Assembly (NCBI RefSeq): GCF_004210375.1
Contig: NC_134830.1
Location: 5,084,001 to 5,148,000 of the forward strand
Length of the DNA stretch: 64,000 bases
Direction: 5' to 3'
DNA from: Tachypleus tridentatus
Lineage: Eukaryota > Arthropoda > Merostomata > Xiphosura > Limulidae
Below the pieces are notes generated by a model, which worked only from the letters and a program-made list of their open reading frames with translations, had not been told where the DNA came from and made no database searches. This document shows positions 1 to 64,000 of this stretch, one piece after another. Every line of letters starts with the position of its first letter. Position 1 is the first letter of the stretch. The translations under genes and the position numbers were made by a program.

Positions 1-532
1 TATTGAATAGTCTAATCGAAAGCTGAAAAAAAGGTTCTCACTCTACAAATAAATCTATTTTGCTTTAAAATAAGATGTAAAACTATGTAAGATTTAACGC
101 TGGTGTATTATAATTAACATGTGGGAATGATAACTTAAAAAAAGAAGTTTCAGAGCTCAAGTTAAATTAATTAATATGAAGTATGTAAAGTCAGATATTG
201 TAACAATAAAATATCCATTAATTGCTAAATATTATTGCTCACTACTGGCCTGGTTTGTTTTATTATTATTCAAATATTTCACATAAATAATATATAATAT
301 ATGTATTAAGAACTATGCTTTCGCTAGAGGGAAAGGTTGATAATAATTTTACATATGATTTCTAGGCTGGGTCAAGAGAATTTTGCAAAATAAGTGTATT
401 ATATGTGAAAGTCAATGTTAGTGTTAACATAAGTGAATTTAACTGTAAATATCAGTTAAGTTTTATAAAGATTTCTTCTTATTTGTTTTTCTGTATTAAC
501 TAATTTTGTTAGTAATTGCTTTTGCTTGTCCA
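1..532. other. Upstream region of rab4, no gene seen
   Basis: AT-rich sequence before the rab4 start codon. It should contain the 5' UTR and promoter, but I see no convincing TATA box, initiator or CpG-rich core. No coding signal was found on either strand. Confidence 0.4.
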
Positions 533-42912
<42,380 letters not shown>

Positions 42913-43284
42913 ACTGAGGTGTTCAGTTTCCACAAGATTGGTTATTTAACATTTTTGGATATAACAATGCAATAGTTTCTTTTTATTACATTCTGTATTC
43001 TACTTTGCTTGTAGTTTCTCTCAGGGCTGTACTAGTCACATTGTCACGGCTTTGTTTGTACTTTGTGTTGGTATAAAGCTGAATAATCATTTCCATAAAA
43101 CTATATGAAGTCTTATTATTATAATTTCTGTATGCATATCAGTATATAGAAGACATATTAATGCTAGAAATAAACGACCTTATGACACCAGACTGGTTTT
43201 TTATTAGACAATGTTTCACAAACTGAAACTGACAGTACAACACTCAACAGTTTAGAGGTTATAAATTATGTACAAGTTATTGAG

Positions 43285-43395
43285 CAGACGTGCCTCGTTG
43301 GTTGTAGCATACAACTGATAGTGTGGCTAAAACGTTATTTGTGTTGGAAACCCATGTTGGGCCAATAAAGGACACCAGGTGTTTTAGGATGTCGA
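43285..43395 (+). repeat. Short dispersed repeat, copy 2
   Basis: GGTTGTAGCATACAACTGAT and GGGCCAATAAAGGACACC match the copy at 42521-42640 with substitutions and indels. It lies in the presumed rab4 3' UTR. Confidence 0.5.
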
Positions 43396-45407
43396 AGATT
43401 TGTACTGTTGGTTTCAGTTTATGTTCTAGTGAATGCTCTTGAAGAAAACATAAAGTAAAATGTTGATTGTATAATTAAATACAACATTTTTGGTTTTATA
43501 AGGTCATTTATTTCCAGTATTTATATGAAATCTTAAAATTAATTAGTATTTCTCCTACTACAAATTAAAAAAGTTGAATTGTCTGAGAGATTTGATACTA
43601 AGTAATTTAAACTGCATTGTTTTTTGATGAAATATCAACTGTGTCAGTTTCTTCAGGAAGTTTACTCTGACCTGTGATATGGAGTTGGATATCTGTTACT
43701 GATAGATGTAGGAAGTTAGACACATATAACCAAGAATCTATGAATATTCATGTATGTTATTATTACATTCATTTGTCTGATAGTGTGACAATGCTAAGTT
43801 TTATTACTTTTGTAAAATCAGCATTGTTAACCCTCTTTTGGAATGTTCGGTTAAACAAGGTTATCACATTTATTTTTAAATGGATTATGTTTATTATTCA
43901 TAAAAGATATAAACATCGTGAATATAAATTTTGAACAGCTACCCTATTTGGTGTCACTATATGTTCTACAATTAACACACCCACAGTTTAAAACATGAGT
44001 TTGATCCTGTAGTATACAGTTAGGTTCAGATTGGGGAAGATATTGTTATCATACCACACATTAAGCTGTGGATGTATTGAGTGACAGTCAGTCCCTTAAC
44101 ATGGATGATAGCATGCTGCATTACTTCTCTCTGGTCAGTAGTTCATAGTTAGTGTTGGCAACAGACAGTTTTACTATATATACAAACAGTTGAAGGTGAC
44201 CAGTGTGAAATTTGATGATTAATGTGGAATATACATAACAGTTTACTGAGTTTTGATAGTGTAAAACATTTGTTGTGCTATTTTGCCTTCAGCTGAACAG
44301 TTACAAAATGTGTATGTTTTAAAGTAAAAGCTTTTGTGATGGTAGTACGGGCAACTGTGTTACATGAGAATTGTCGGTGTTATAAAAATATGTCCATACA
44401 AATTATAACATTTACATAAAGAATGTAGTAGACCTAAACAATCTGTAGGTCACTTTAAGAGAAAAGATGTGTTATTAAAGTGTTTGTGAAAATGAAACTT
44501 AACTATTGTAATTGTCTTAAAATTGTAACACTAATAAATTTATTTAGATTTGAAGGGGTAAAAGCAATGTTTGATAATCATACCGTAGTATCACTTCAGT
44601 TTGTTTTCTGTAATTACAACAGAAGTTATCTAGCAAGTCTCCAAGAATACATAGTGGATAAGAGTAGGAATTATTTATATTTCTTGTTAGGTATTTCACT
44701 TTTAATTTCAAGAAAATAGCCTTAAATAATTGAAGAAATGAGATGATAGATTATTATGATTAGTAATAGCTACGTTTTTTTATGTTATGTACAAGGTTTA
44801 TATGGGACATTTTTGTCCTTGGAAGAAGTGGCTAACCTAGACTGCGTGATTATTTGTCTGGAAAAATAGGTTATTTTATCAAGGAATTGTCCCAGGAAGA
44901 CAAAATGAAATTTCTGTAGGTGTCTGTATATATTTAACTATGGTGTGAATGTAGCACTTGGTCTGTTTTCACACCTCTGTGAGTTTATTGTTTTGGTGTT
45001 AAAGGAATGTGAACATAACCTGTATCATCTTTATGGTTCAAGTAATCCTATGGTTGAATTTTTTACATAAAGTGTGAAAAGAAACAATTCTGTATAGAAG
45101 TGTAAGGATATTAACAGGTGGGTTATGGTAATATCATTTAACATCCATCCACGTGTTAGAATGAAGTTAAATATATCTGTGCTGGGTACGTTAGGGGAAG
45201 AACTGTGATAGACATCTAATTGTGTCAGTGTTTAAACTAGACTGTTGGGGTAGGTCATCTTGTAGTGACCTAAGTTGTAGTGATTTATCTTGTAGATAAA
45301 TATATACATGTATATTTTAAAACATGAATTGTAATATTAGAACTGTCATGATGAAGTCATGTACAGACAGCCTAACTTGTAAATTATCATGTCACATTTG
45401 TTCTTTG

Positions 45408-45413
45408 AATAAA
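45408..45413 (+). terminator. Candidate polyadenylation signal of rab4
   Basis: AATAAA with a GT-rich element about 30 bases downstream. It would give a 3' UTR of about 2.5 kb. An earlier AATAAA at 43169-43174 is the alternative. Confidence 0.4.
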
Positions 45414-45781
45414 GGTTTTTTAGGGTTGAGGTGAAACAACAGAAGTGTGTGTGAATTATTGTTTATTTTAATGCCAGGTTCACCAAATCAATGTTACTTC
45501 TTAGTAGTAGGAAATCTGTCGGTTTGTTAAATAAGATGAATGTGTGCATGTTGTTTTTCTTAAAAAATGAATATTTACTAGAACGTTGCATAGTTAGGTT
45601 TTGTTGAGTGTAAAAGACATTATAACTAGCCACCTACAGATTATTACAATGTATTTACTTATACTGTTATAAAGAGATGGGACTGTTTCCCTCTGGTGTC
45701 AAGTGCCTGAATTACACCACCTAGCCATTTCCTTGAAATCAATCTTTAGCTTGTGAACATGACTTTTCATTTTTACTGGAT

Positions 45782-45928
45782 AGTTTATTATGTAAACTGT
45801 GAGATGGTATACCATCCTTTTCACCACTCTCACACAGAGTAAACCGTATTAACAGTTTATTATGTAAACTGTGAGATGGTATACAATCCTTTTCACCACT
45901 CTCACACAGAGTAAACCGTATTAACAGT
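45782..45928 (+). repeat. Two-copy tandem duplication, 72 bp each
   Basis: AGTTTATTATGTAAACTGTG begins at 45782 and again at 45854. The copies are almost identical (ATACCATCC versus ATACAATCC), so the duplication is recent. Confidence 0.9.
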
Positions 45929-46257
45929 TTAAAAATTATGTCAGCTCAGTATCCCTAAAACAGCTGCTGATGATCAAGTCCACACCATAATTGTGTGTTA
46001 TTCCTTATTGCAACACTAAATGTAAGGAACTAGGTAACCTTACTGTCTGTAAAATACGTAGAGAACCAGTCTGAGCAGAAATTATGGCATTAGGTTTTGC
46101 TTAAACTTTTCTGTGTGTGATTCATGTGTTACTAGGAGACTTGTCACTGGTAAAGTTGACAGTGCTGGATTTGGAGCTGGAAAGATAGGTAAAAATCTGT
46201 TGTACAAAATATTCCTTGCAGTTTAAGGTGTGGGTGCATTTTGGAGAGACAGTCAAT

Positions 46258-46538
46258 CCTTTAGTGTGGATTTTGGGTGCTACTCACTGGCAAAGCTACA
46301 CGAGGGGTACCTGCATCAGCCGTCCCTAATTTAGCAGTGTAAGATTAGAGGGAAGGCAGCTAGTCATCACCACCCACCGTCAACTCTTGGGCTACTATTT
46401 TACCAATGAATAGTGGGATTGACGGTCACATTATAATGCCCTCTTGGCTGAAAGGGCTAACGTGTTTGGTGTGACACGGATTTAAACCCACGATCCTCAG
46501 GTAATGAGCCAAGAGCCTTAACCACCTGGCCTCCTAGG
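46258..46538 (-). mobile_element. tRNA-derived SINE, minus strand
   Basis: On the minus strand the head reads GGCCAGGTGGTTAAGGCTC (A-box-like) and GTGGGTTTAAATCCG (decayed B box), followed by a body containing CCCACTATTCATTGG, AGCCCAAGAGTTGACGG and TTAGGGACGGCTGATGC. Split A and B boxes spaced as in a tRNA gene plus a long non-tRNA body are the signature of a SINE. I remember very similar bodies in chelicerate (horseshoe crab) sequences, but cannot verify that here. The copy is diverged and probably inactive. Confidence 0.75.
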
Positions 46539-47094
46539 TGACAGCAGACCCCATATTAAAATAATTTTAAAATTCCTAAATAATAATTAATTATTTTGGA
46601 AATTCTAACACTCAAAACATTTTCCTTTATTAATTAATAAATGAACATTGAATATTACAAGGTATTTTTTAACAATTTAACACAAACTAGCCCAACACTG
46701 AAGCTACTGAGAAGAAACATGCATAAGCTTTTATCTGTTGGTGATCCAATTTAAAAAAGTACTTCAGGCCTAAGTTAGCAAAAACCCAGGAAAACTAAGA
46801 CAGGATTAAAATGAAGTGTTTAAGCTTCATTTTAGTGGAAGAAACTAAAACTAACAAACTTCTCAACACATTAGTAAGACACTTTCTAAACACAGGTGGG
46901 CCTGAATTTTTTTATTTGATAAAAATGTAACAACTGTTACAAAGAATAACATACTGTCCACAAGAGGGCTTTTCATCTGGTAACATTGCTGGTCTTGAAA
47001 CTAGTGAAATCAAATATATAATTAAAAGAAAAATTGAGGGTTAAACTAGATGAAGGAACTTTTAAGTCAAAGAAAATATGCAAAAATTCTTCTT

Positions 47095-47205
47095 TCACCT
47101 GGTAAGTCAGTGATAGGTTAGCAAACCAACAATTCTAAAATTCAGGGTTTGAGTCCCTGCAGTTGACAATGTTAAAACAGCTCATTGTTTATCAAAAAAC
47201 AACCA
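47095..47205 (+). mobile_element. Second tRNA-derived SINE, decayed, plus strand
   Basis: GGTAAGTCAGTGATAGGTTA stands in for the A-box region and GGGTTTGAGTCCC (47145-47157) for the B box, with AATTCTAAAATTCA between. A short tail with CAGCTCATTG and an A/C-rich end (AAAAAACAACC) follows. It is a different family from the SINE at 46258-46538. Confidence 0.6.
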
Positions 47206-48865
47206 TGTTAAAATAAATTTATTTTAAAGTTTTGAGAAGATGAACAGTTTTCAGTAGTTTAAGGTTGTGAAAAGAATTGTTGCACATGGAAGTTTTTAAT
47301 GGGAGAATAAATTTATGAAATTACTATCAAGGACTGTGTGAAAGAGCATGAAGTTATCTGTAAAAAAAACCCATTAGAAAGGCATGTGAGCACACGTTTC
47401 ATCTGGTCTTTTCACTGAGAAACAATGCCTAAAAATATCAGTTACTAAAAAATCTGCATATCACACATGGTTGACATTATAAAATATATTTTATTGATAA
47501 TTTAATAAATTAATGACCAACATAAATATAAAGCTATTTCTGATTGCTAAAAATCTAGGCACTAAATCCTTGTTAACCTTACCGACTTCATGTTTTAACT
47601 TCCCTATTCACCCTACTTTTAGCCACATTAAGATCTGAGACACTCTATATTACAATATGCATGCTGTCTGTATATAATAAAAATGGAACAGTGAAAATAG
47701 AATATGTATTTAATTATTTATTACTGTCATCGGTATTACTTTAATTCTAACAATCATAGAGCTTTACAACAAATGATCAAATAACTTGACTTTTACAGAC
47801 ATGTACATTACGTTTACTGATTGAAACTAATTTAATTAAACTAGTTAATTTTTATGTTTACAGTTTCACTGGTTTCAGACAGAAAGTACATTTCTAATGG
47901 AATTTCTTATAGTGGAAAAATTACAGTAAAACATACCTTTATTTACAAGCAAAAACTTTAATTAAAATATTATAATCTGATATGAAATGACAATTACTTT
48001 CAGATAAAAGAGCTATTGTTAACCAAACAAGTTTTTAATGGTATTATGTAAATACATGAAGTTTGAAAATGACACTTTACTGAAATGTTGAAGGATTGTA
48101 TTTGGCTGTTTTCTTAGCAATGAACTCATTAAAATGTAAAATTCTGCATTCTGATAGAAGTATCTTTAATGTTCTTCAAATGACAAAGAATGATCAACTA
48201 GCTGGAAACAAAATTCATTTACTCCTAAAGTTACAGCTGCTACGAAACATATCTTGTATCTAGTTACGTTTCAGTACGAGTCACCAAATATCAGTTTCTC
48301 TGCTTAGTCAATTAATTACAATACATTAAGTTTTCTAAAATGAAATTACTACAAAAATATGCAAATAAAAAATGATACTGAAAATAACTGGACAACTCAC
48401 AAGATATCTTTTCTGTAAGAATAACTACGAGACCATTTTATATATGAAGAAAAACACTGAAAAATTATTTATCACTATTTTATGAGCAGGCTCAAAGTTG
48501 GATCACTTTAATGAGTTAGATTTAAATTTGTAATAATGGTAAATTTTAACAAAAATAAATATTTATATATACATATAAATACTAACAACATTAATTATTC
48601 AATACCAACTAGAAACTGGGGACCATTTGCTTTACAAGTTAAGTAAACTTATAAATTCTGTGTTAACAATAAAGAAACATTCTGATAACACACTGTTCAC
48701 TTGTATAACAAAACCACTAGCTAATAGTATCACATAGATGAAAGTGCATATAAAGAAGTAGACAGGTTATAATTTTATTACTGGCCACGTCTGTAGAGAA
48801 TTGTTGACACTAACACAAAACATTACAAGAAATACAAGTTACTGATGTTTAAGACTTAGAGAAAT

Positions 48866-50212
48866 TATAGTAAGTCCAGAAGTATTTGATGAAATGACTA
48901 CAGTAAGCCCAGAAGTATTTGATGAAATGACTACAGTAAGCCCAGAAGTATTTGATGAAATGACTACAGTAAGCCCAGAAGTATTTGATGAAATGACTAC
49001 AGTAAGCCCAGAAGTATTTGATGAAATGACTACAGTAAGCCCAGAAGTATTTGATGAAATGACTGCAGTAAGCCCAGAAGTATTTGATGAAATGACTACA
49101 GTAAGCCCAAAAGTATTTGATGAAATGACTATAATAAGTCCAGAAGTAGAGAAAGAAACGACGAAAGTAAGTCCAGAAGTATTTGATGAAATGACTACAG
49201 TAAGCCCAGAAGTATTTGATGAAATGACTACAGTAAGCCCAAAAGTATTTGATGAAATGACTGCAGTAAGCCCAGAAGTATTTGATGAAATGACTACAGT
49301 AAGCCCAGAAGTATTTGATGAAATGACTGCAGTAAGCCCAGAAGTATTTGATGAAATGACTGCAGTAAGCCCAGAAGTATTTGATGAAATGACGAAAGTA
49401 AGTCCAGAAGTAGAGAAAGAAACGACGAAAGTAAGTCCAGAAGTATTTGATTAAGTGACTACAGTAAGCCCAGAAATATTTGATGAAATGACTACAGTAA
49501 GCCCAGAAGTATTTGATGAAATGACTGCAGTAAGCCCAGAAGTATTTGATGAAATGACTGCAGTAAGCCCAGAAGTATTTGATGAAATGACTGCAGTAAG
49601 CCCAGAAGTATTTGATGAAATGACTACAGTAAGCCCAGAAGTATTTGATGAAATGACTACAGTAAGCCCAGAAGTATTTGATGAAATGACTGCAGTAAGT
49701 CCAGAAGTATTTGATGAAATGACTACAGTAAGCCCAGAAGTATTTGATGAAATGACTACAGTAAGCCCAGAAGTAGAGAAAGAAACGACGAAAGTAAGTC
49801 CAGAAGTAGAGAAAGAAACGACGAAAGTAAGTCCAGAAGTATTTGATTAAGTGACTACAGTAAGCCCAGAAGTATTTGATGAAACGACTACAGTTAGCCC
49901 AGAAGTATTTGATGAAACGACTGCAGTAAACCCAGAAGTATTTGATGAAATGACTGCAGTAAACCCAGAAGTATTTGATGAAATGACTGCAGTAAGCCCA
50001 GAAGTATTTGATGAAATGACTGCAGTAAGCCCAGAAGTATTTAATGAAATGACTACAGTAAGCCCAGAAGTAGAGAAAGAAACGACGAAAGTAAGTCCAG
50101 AAGTAGAGAAAGAAACGATGAAAGTAAGTCCAGAAGTAGAGAAAGAAACGACTGCAGTAAGTCCAGAAGTATTTGATGAAACTATTATAGTAAGTCCAGC
50201 AGTATTTGAAGA
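48866..50212 (+). repeat. 33-bp array that reads as an 11-residue protein repeat
   Basis: About 41 units of 33 bases, typically GAAATGACTACAGTAAGCCC then AGAAGTATTTGAT, reading E-M-T-T-V-S-P-E-V-F-D. A second unit type reads V-E-K-E-T-T-K-V-S-P-E. One frame runs in phase from 48849 to 50273 but is cut by two TAA codons (49452-49454 and 49848-49850) in two identical variant units (GATTAAGTG for GATGAAATG). It ends in a non-repeat tail, EESVREGIYKLINNLK. The opposite strand is also open (49847-50284), as expected for any stop-free unit divisible by three. It could be a non-coding minisatellite or the relic of a repetitive-protein exon. I see no start signal, signal peptide or splice evidence. 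Confidence 0.85.
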
Positions 50213-50284
50213 AAGTGTTAGAGAAGGGATATACAAGTTAATTAATAACCTGAAGGTTATGGTACGTTGCTGAAATGATGCCAT

Positions 50285-53048
50285 GTCCTGTTCAACTTTA
50301 ACTTGTGATGAATCCTACCAATGCTGGTTATGGTGGATGAGAATGCTGTATCATGACATAAACAGTCTATATCATTGTTTAACAAAAACTTCTTAATTCA
50401 CCTGTTGAACCTGGCTAGTGACCTACAAGAATCCACAGAACTATAACACAACACTGTTTGATTCAGCATTAAACCTAAAAAGGTATGACTGTTAATTTGT
50501 GGGTCTGTCATAAACAAATGTCTTGGATTTTGATTAATGCCGATATAAGACAGATAATTAACTTTGTTTAAATCTAGTTGTTAAATTCTTCATGAATTGT
50601 TGACTGTGTTACAGACTTATGTGTAGTTGTGTTCATAAAACAACAGAAACATTACATGTAAAAGGGTCAACTCCCAGTACAAGGGAAAATACTGCAGAGA
50701 AATCATTTTCCTATAAGTTCTCAATAAGTCACGTGTAATGAAGTGAAAACAATTACTAGTTTATCTTTGATCACTTACTTTTACCACTGGTCTTATTGTT
50801 TTCTTGTTATCTCTTTTCAGATTTATCAAATATAAATACAAAACTGTAACTTCAAAGATTATGCAATCTTTCAGAAAGACAAATCATGGTATTATTCTAA
50901 TGTAGAGACAGAAATCACAAAGAAATATACCAGTTTTGAATACGTAAAAGCTTAACTCTATAAACAACAGTATCTCTAACAAACACATCAGCTGGTATGT
51001 ATGTGGAATTCTTACCTGAATATACATATCATTCTACCACTATGTTCAACAGACACAATTTTAACATGACACATCTGGTATGTAACAGGTTAAACCAACA
51101 TTCATAAAGACCCTTTGTAGAAAAGCTAAATAAAGGACAGAGAAACTTACCTTATAAACTTGTACTAAAGAATATAATAACAAATGGAATGTTATACATC
51201 AATCAAATAAAAGCAAAAAATGTAACAACAACAAACTTAATACTTATATATTGTTAAAATAACTCTTAGGATCACACTGTATTCTTAAACATTTGTATCA
51301 TAGTACCTTACAAAATACAACTAGTACCTAACAAAATACAACTAGACATCTTTGAACAGCTGTTTTTTATCATAGTACCTTACAAAATACAACTAGACAT
51401 CTTTGAACAGCTGTTTTTATCATAGTACCTTACAAAATACAACTAGACATCTTTGAACAGTTGTTTTATCATAGTACCTTATAAAATACAACTAGACATC
51501 TTTGAACAGCTGTTTTTATCATAGTACCTTACAAAATACAACTAGACATCTTTGAACAGCTGTTTTTATCATAGTACCTTACAAAATACAACTAGACATC
51601 TTTGAACAGCTGTTTTTATCATAGTACCTTACAAAATACAACTAGACATCTTTGAACAGCTGTTTTTATCATAGTACCTTACAAAATACAACTAGACATC
51701 TTTGAACAGCTGTTTTTATCATAGTACCTTACAAAATACAACTATACATCTTTAAACAGATGCAGAATGTTTCAAAAGAACAGCCTAAATGTAGAAACAA
51801 TTCTTTGGTACAAGTAAAGATTTTATAAAATAACTTACCCACTTAGTAACATACCAAGCTGGCAACTTTCAACCAACTTCACAGAATGGTAATTGTATAC
51901 CAAAGGTCAATGGCCAGTACGGCCTTGTTCATGAATAAAATGTCAGAACTGCATTTGTTAAAAACACGAGTATCCTAAATAATCCAACAGCATGTTAATT
52001 AACTTTCTTACTAATCACAATTAGATTTATATATAAAAAGTAATTTATTTAGTTCTGTCAACGGTTTGTATTGGATCTAAGTCTTTTGTTGACAAAAATA
52101 TATGAATACTCAAAATATTCCTTTAACATGTTAAAGAACTCTCTTTTACAAATCAGTTATTAGATTTTTTATTTGGCTATGTAATTCTTAGTTTGAATTT
52201 TTACACCTAACAAAACATTATATATATATATATATTATATACAGATATTAGAATGAACTATTCAAATCATAATACTGTCATATAATCTTAGAATACCACT
52301 AATTTTAACAAAAACTACAAATTTTGAAGATTTTAAGGTCATGAATAATGATATATAGACAATTAAGATGACATAACCTAAATTAAAACATAAAAAAACA
52401 AAAATATCAAATTATCTTTTGTTGTACAGCAATTTAAAAAATATATTTCAGTGTTTGTTACGGCAAATAACTAAGAACATTAGCAACGAATAATTAAAGT
52501 TCATGTTAGTATTAAGAAGTACGTTAGAAAAACATATTACACATTTGTGAATTATTACTATGACAATGGAAAGTAGACGTTTAACAGAAACATATCGTTA
52601 AAGGTTCAGACCTTGTAACATTCCCATGTTCGCATCAGGAAAGAAAAGACATATTAAACTACAGTCACTATCTGTGGAGTTATAACCCGTTAATCCTGTT
52701 AATATCAAGAGATGATTATTTATTCTTCTAATTAATTAGCTTTAACAATATAAGACAATATACATTTCTTTTTATCTTATACAAAATATAATTTCTCATA
52801 ACTCTATGGCATGATAAAAACTTCTATAAGCCATGATTAGGTTTAACTTAAAACTTTATGTATATCAATAAGTACTACACCGAAAAATGTACAACTGATA
52901 CAACTTTTCTTATAACACAAATCTATATAAAATGTATTATGTGCACTTTTTATACAATATATCATTGCACATTAAATATTTTTATAATGTTTACTTCCAC
53001 AGGTACCATGTCTGATTTTGATTAAAGTATGAACTTCTTAGTCAACTA
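50285..53048 (-). other. Intergenic and PAK 3' UTR region
   Basis: Contains the 50-bp array at 51298-51762 and a TA run near 52221-52240. The part next to 53049 should be the PAK 3' UTR on the minus strand; several AATAAA sequences exist on that strand (for example near 52719-52724) but none stands out. No other gene seen. Confidence 0.5.
51298..51762 (+). repeat. 50-bp minisatellite, about 9 copies
   Basis: The unit contains AACTAGACATCTTTGAACAG, CTGTTTTTATCATAGTACCT and TACAAAATAC, period 50. Copies are nearly identical; the first is truncated and the last diverged. Confidence 0.94.

Positions 53049-64000
<10,952 letters not shown>

Larger units (their letters stand above)
42913..45430 (+). 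other. Rab4: Probable rab4 3' UTR
   Basis: Follows the rab4 stop codon. AATAAA occurs at 43169-43174 and, better placed, at 45408-45413, where a GT-rich stretch (AGTGTGTGTG, about 45441-45450) follows as expected downstream of a cleavage site. Open frames at 43674-43934 and 44480-44719 show no family resemblance. Which site is used cannot be told from sequence. Confidence 0.45.
45431..48865. other. Intergenic region between the convergent genes, left part
   Basis: Holds a two-copy 72-base duplication (45782-45928), a minus-strand SINE (46258-46538) and a plus-strand SINE (47095-47205). The rest, including 47206-48865, is AT-rich with no gene or RNA that I can recognise. Confidence 0.6.

Noticed and set aside
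43674-44719. Open frames of 86 and 79 codons downstream of rab4
   Set aside because: They lie in the probable 3' UTR, with no family resemblance and AT-driven composition.

Overview
This is AT-rich animal nuclear DNA: split genes with GT-AG introns, no operons, and very large amounts of tandem repeat. It carries two recognisable conserved genes facing each other. A Rab4-type small GTPase lies on the plus strand (coding exons from 533 to 42912). The C-terminal half of the kinase domain of a group II p21-activated kinase (PAK4/mbt type) lies on the minus strand (exons between 63499 and 53049; the rest of the gene lies past the right edge). Two decayed tRNA-derived SINEs (about 46258-46538 and 47095-47205) resemble SINEs I remember from chelicerates, horseshoe crabs in particular. 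That species guess comes from memory and is unverified; arthropod or other invertebrate is the safer statement.

Layout: 1-532 upstream of rab4; 533-548 tiny exon 1; intron 1 with a 45-bp array; exons 2-4 (3337-6056) with a dead LINE fragment in intron 2; intron 3 (6057-32647), which is almost entirely a 24.9-kb array of a 72/71-bp unit; exon 5; intron 4 with a 59-bp array; exon 6; intron 5 with an 8-kb array of a 52-bp unit; exon 7 with the CSC prenylation tail and stop at 42910-42912; a probable 3' UTR to about 45430; an intergenic stretch with two SINEs, a 33-bp array that reads as protein, and a 50-bp array; then the PAK exons separated by introns holding 69-, 40-, 39-, 25- and 38-bp arrays, foldback elements and a possible piggyBac-type non-autonomous element. 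By my count about 40 kb of the 64 kb is tandem repeat, in at least eleven unrelated families, nearly every long intron having its own.

The genes: Rab4 controls early-endosome recycling; group II PAKs act downstream of Cdc42 on actin and adhesion. Nothing in the sequence ties the two functionally; they are just convergent neighbours. Both have one small frame disturbance in a highly conserved region (rab4 switch II near 3908-3918; PAK near 53171-53180) while every other exon and splice site looks intact. Consensus errors in the assembly explain this more simply than two pseudogenes, but it needs checking. The long open frames inside the arrays (up to 888 codons) come from unit lengths divisible by three and are not annotated as genes.
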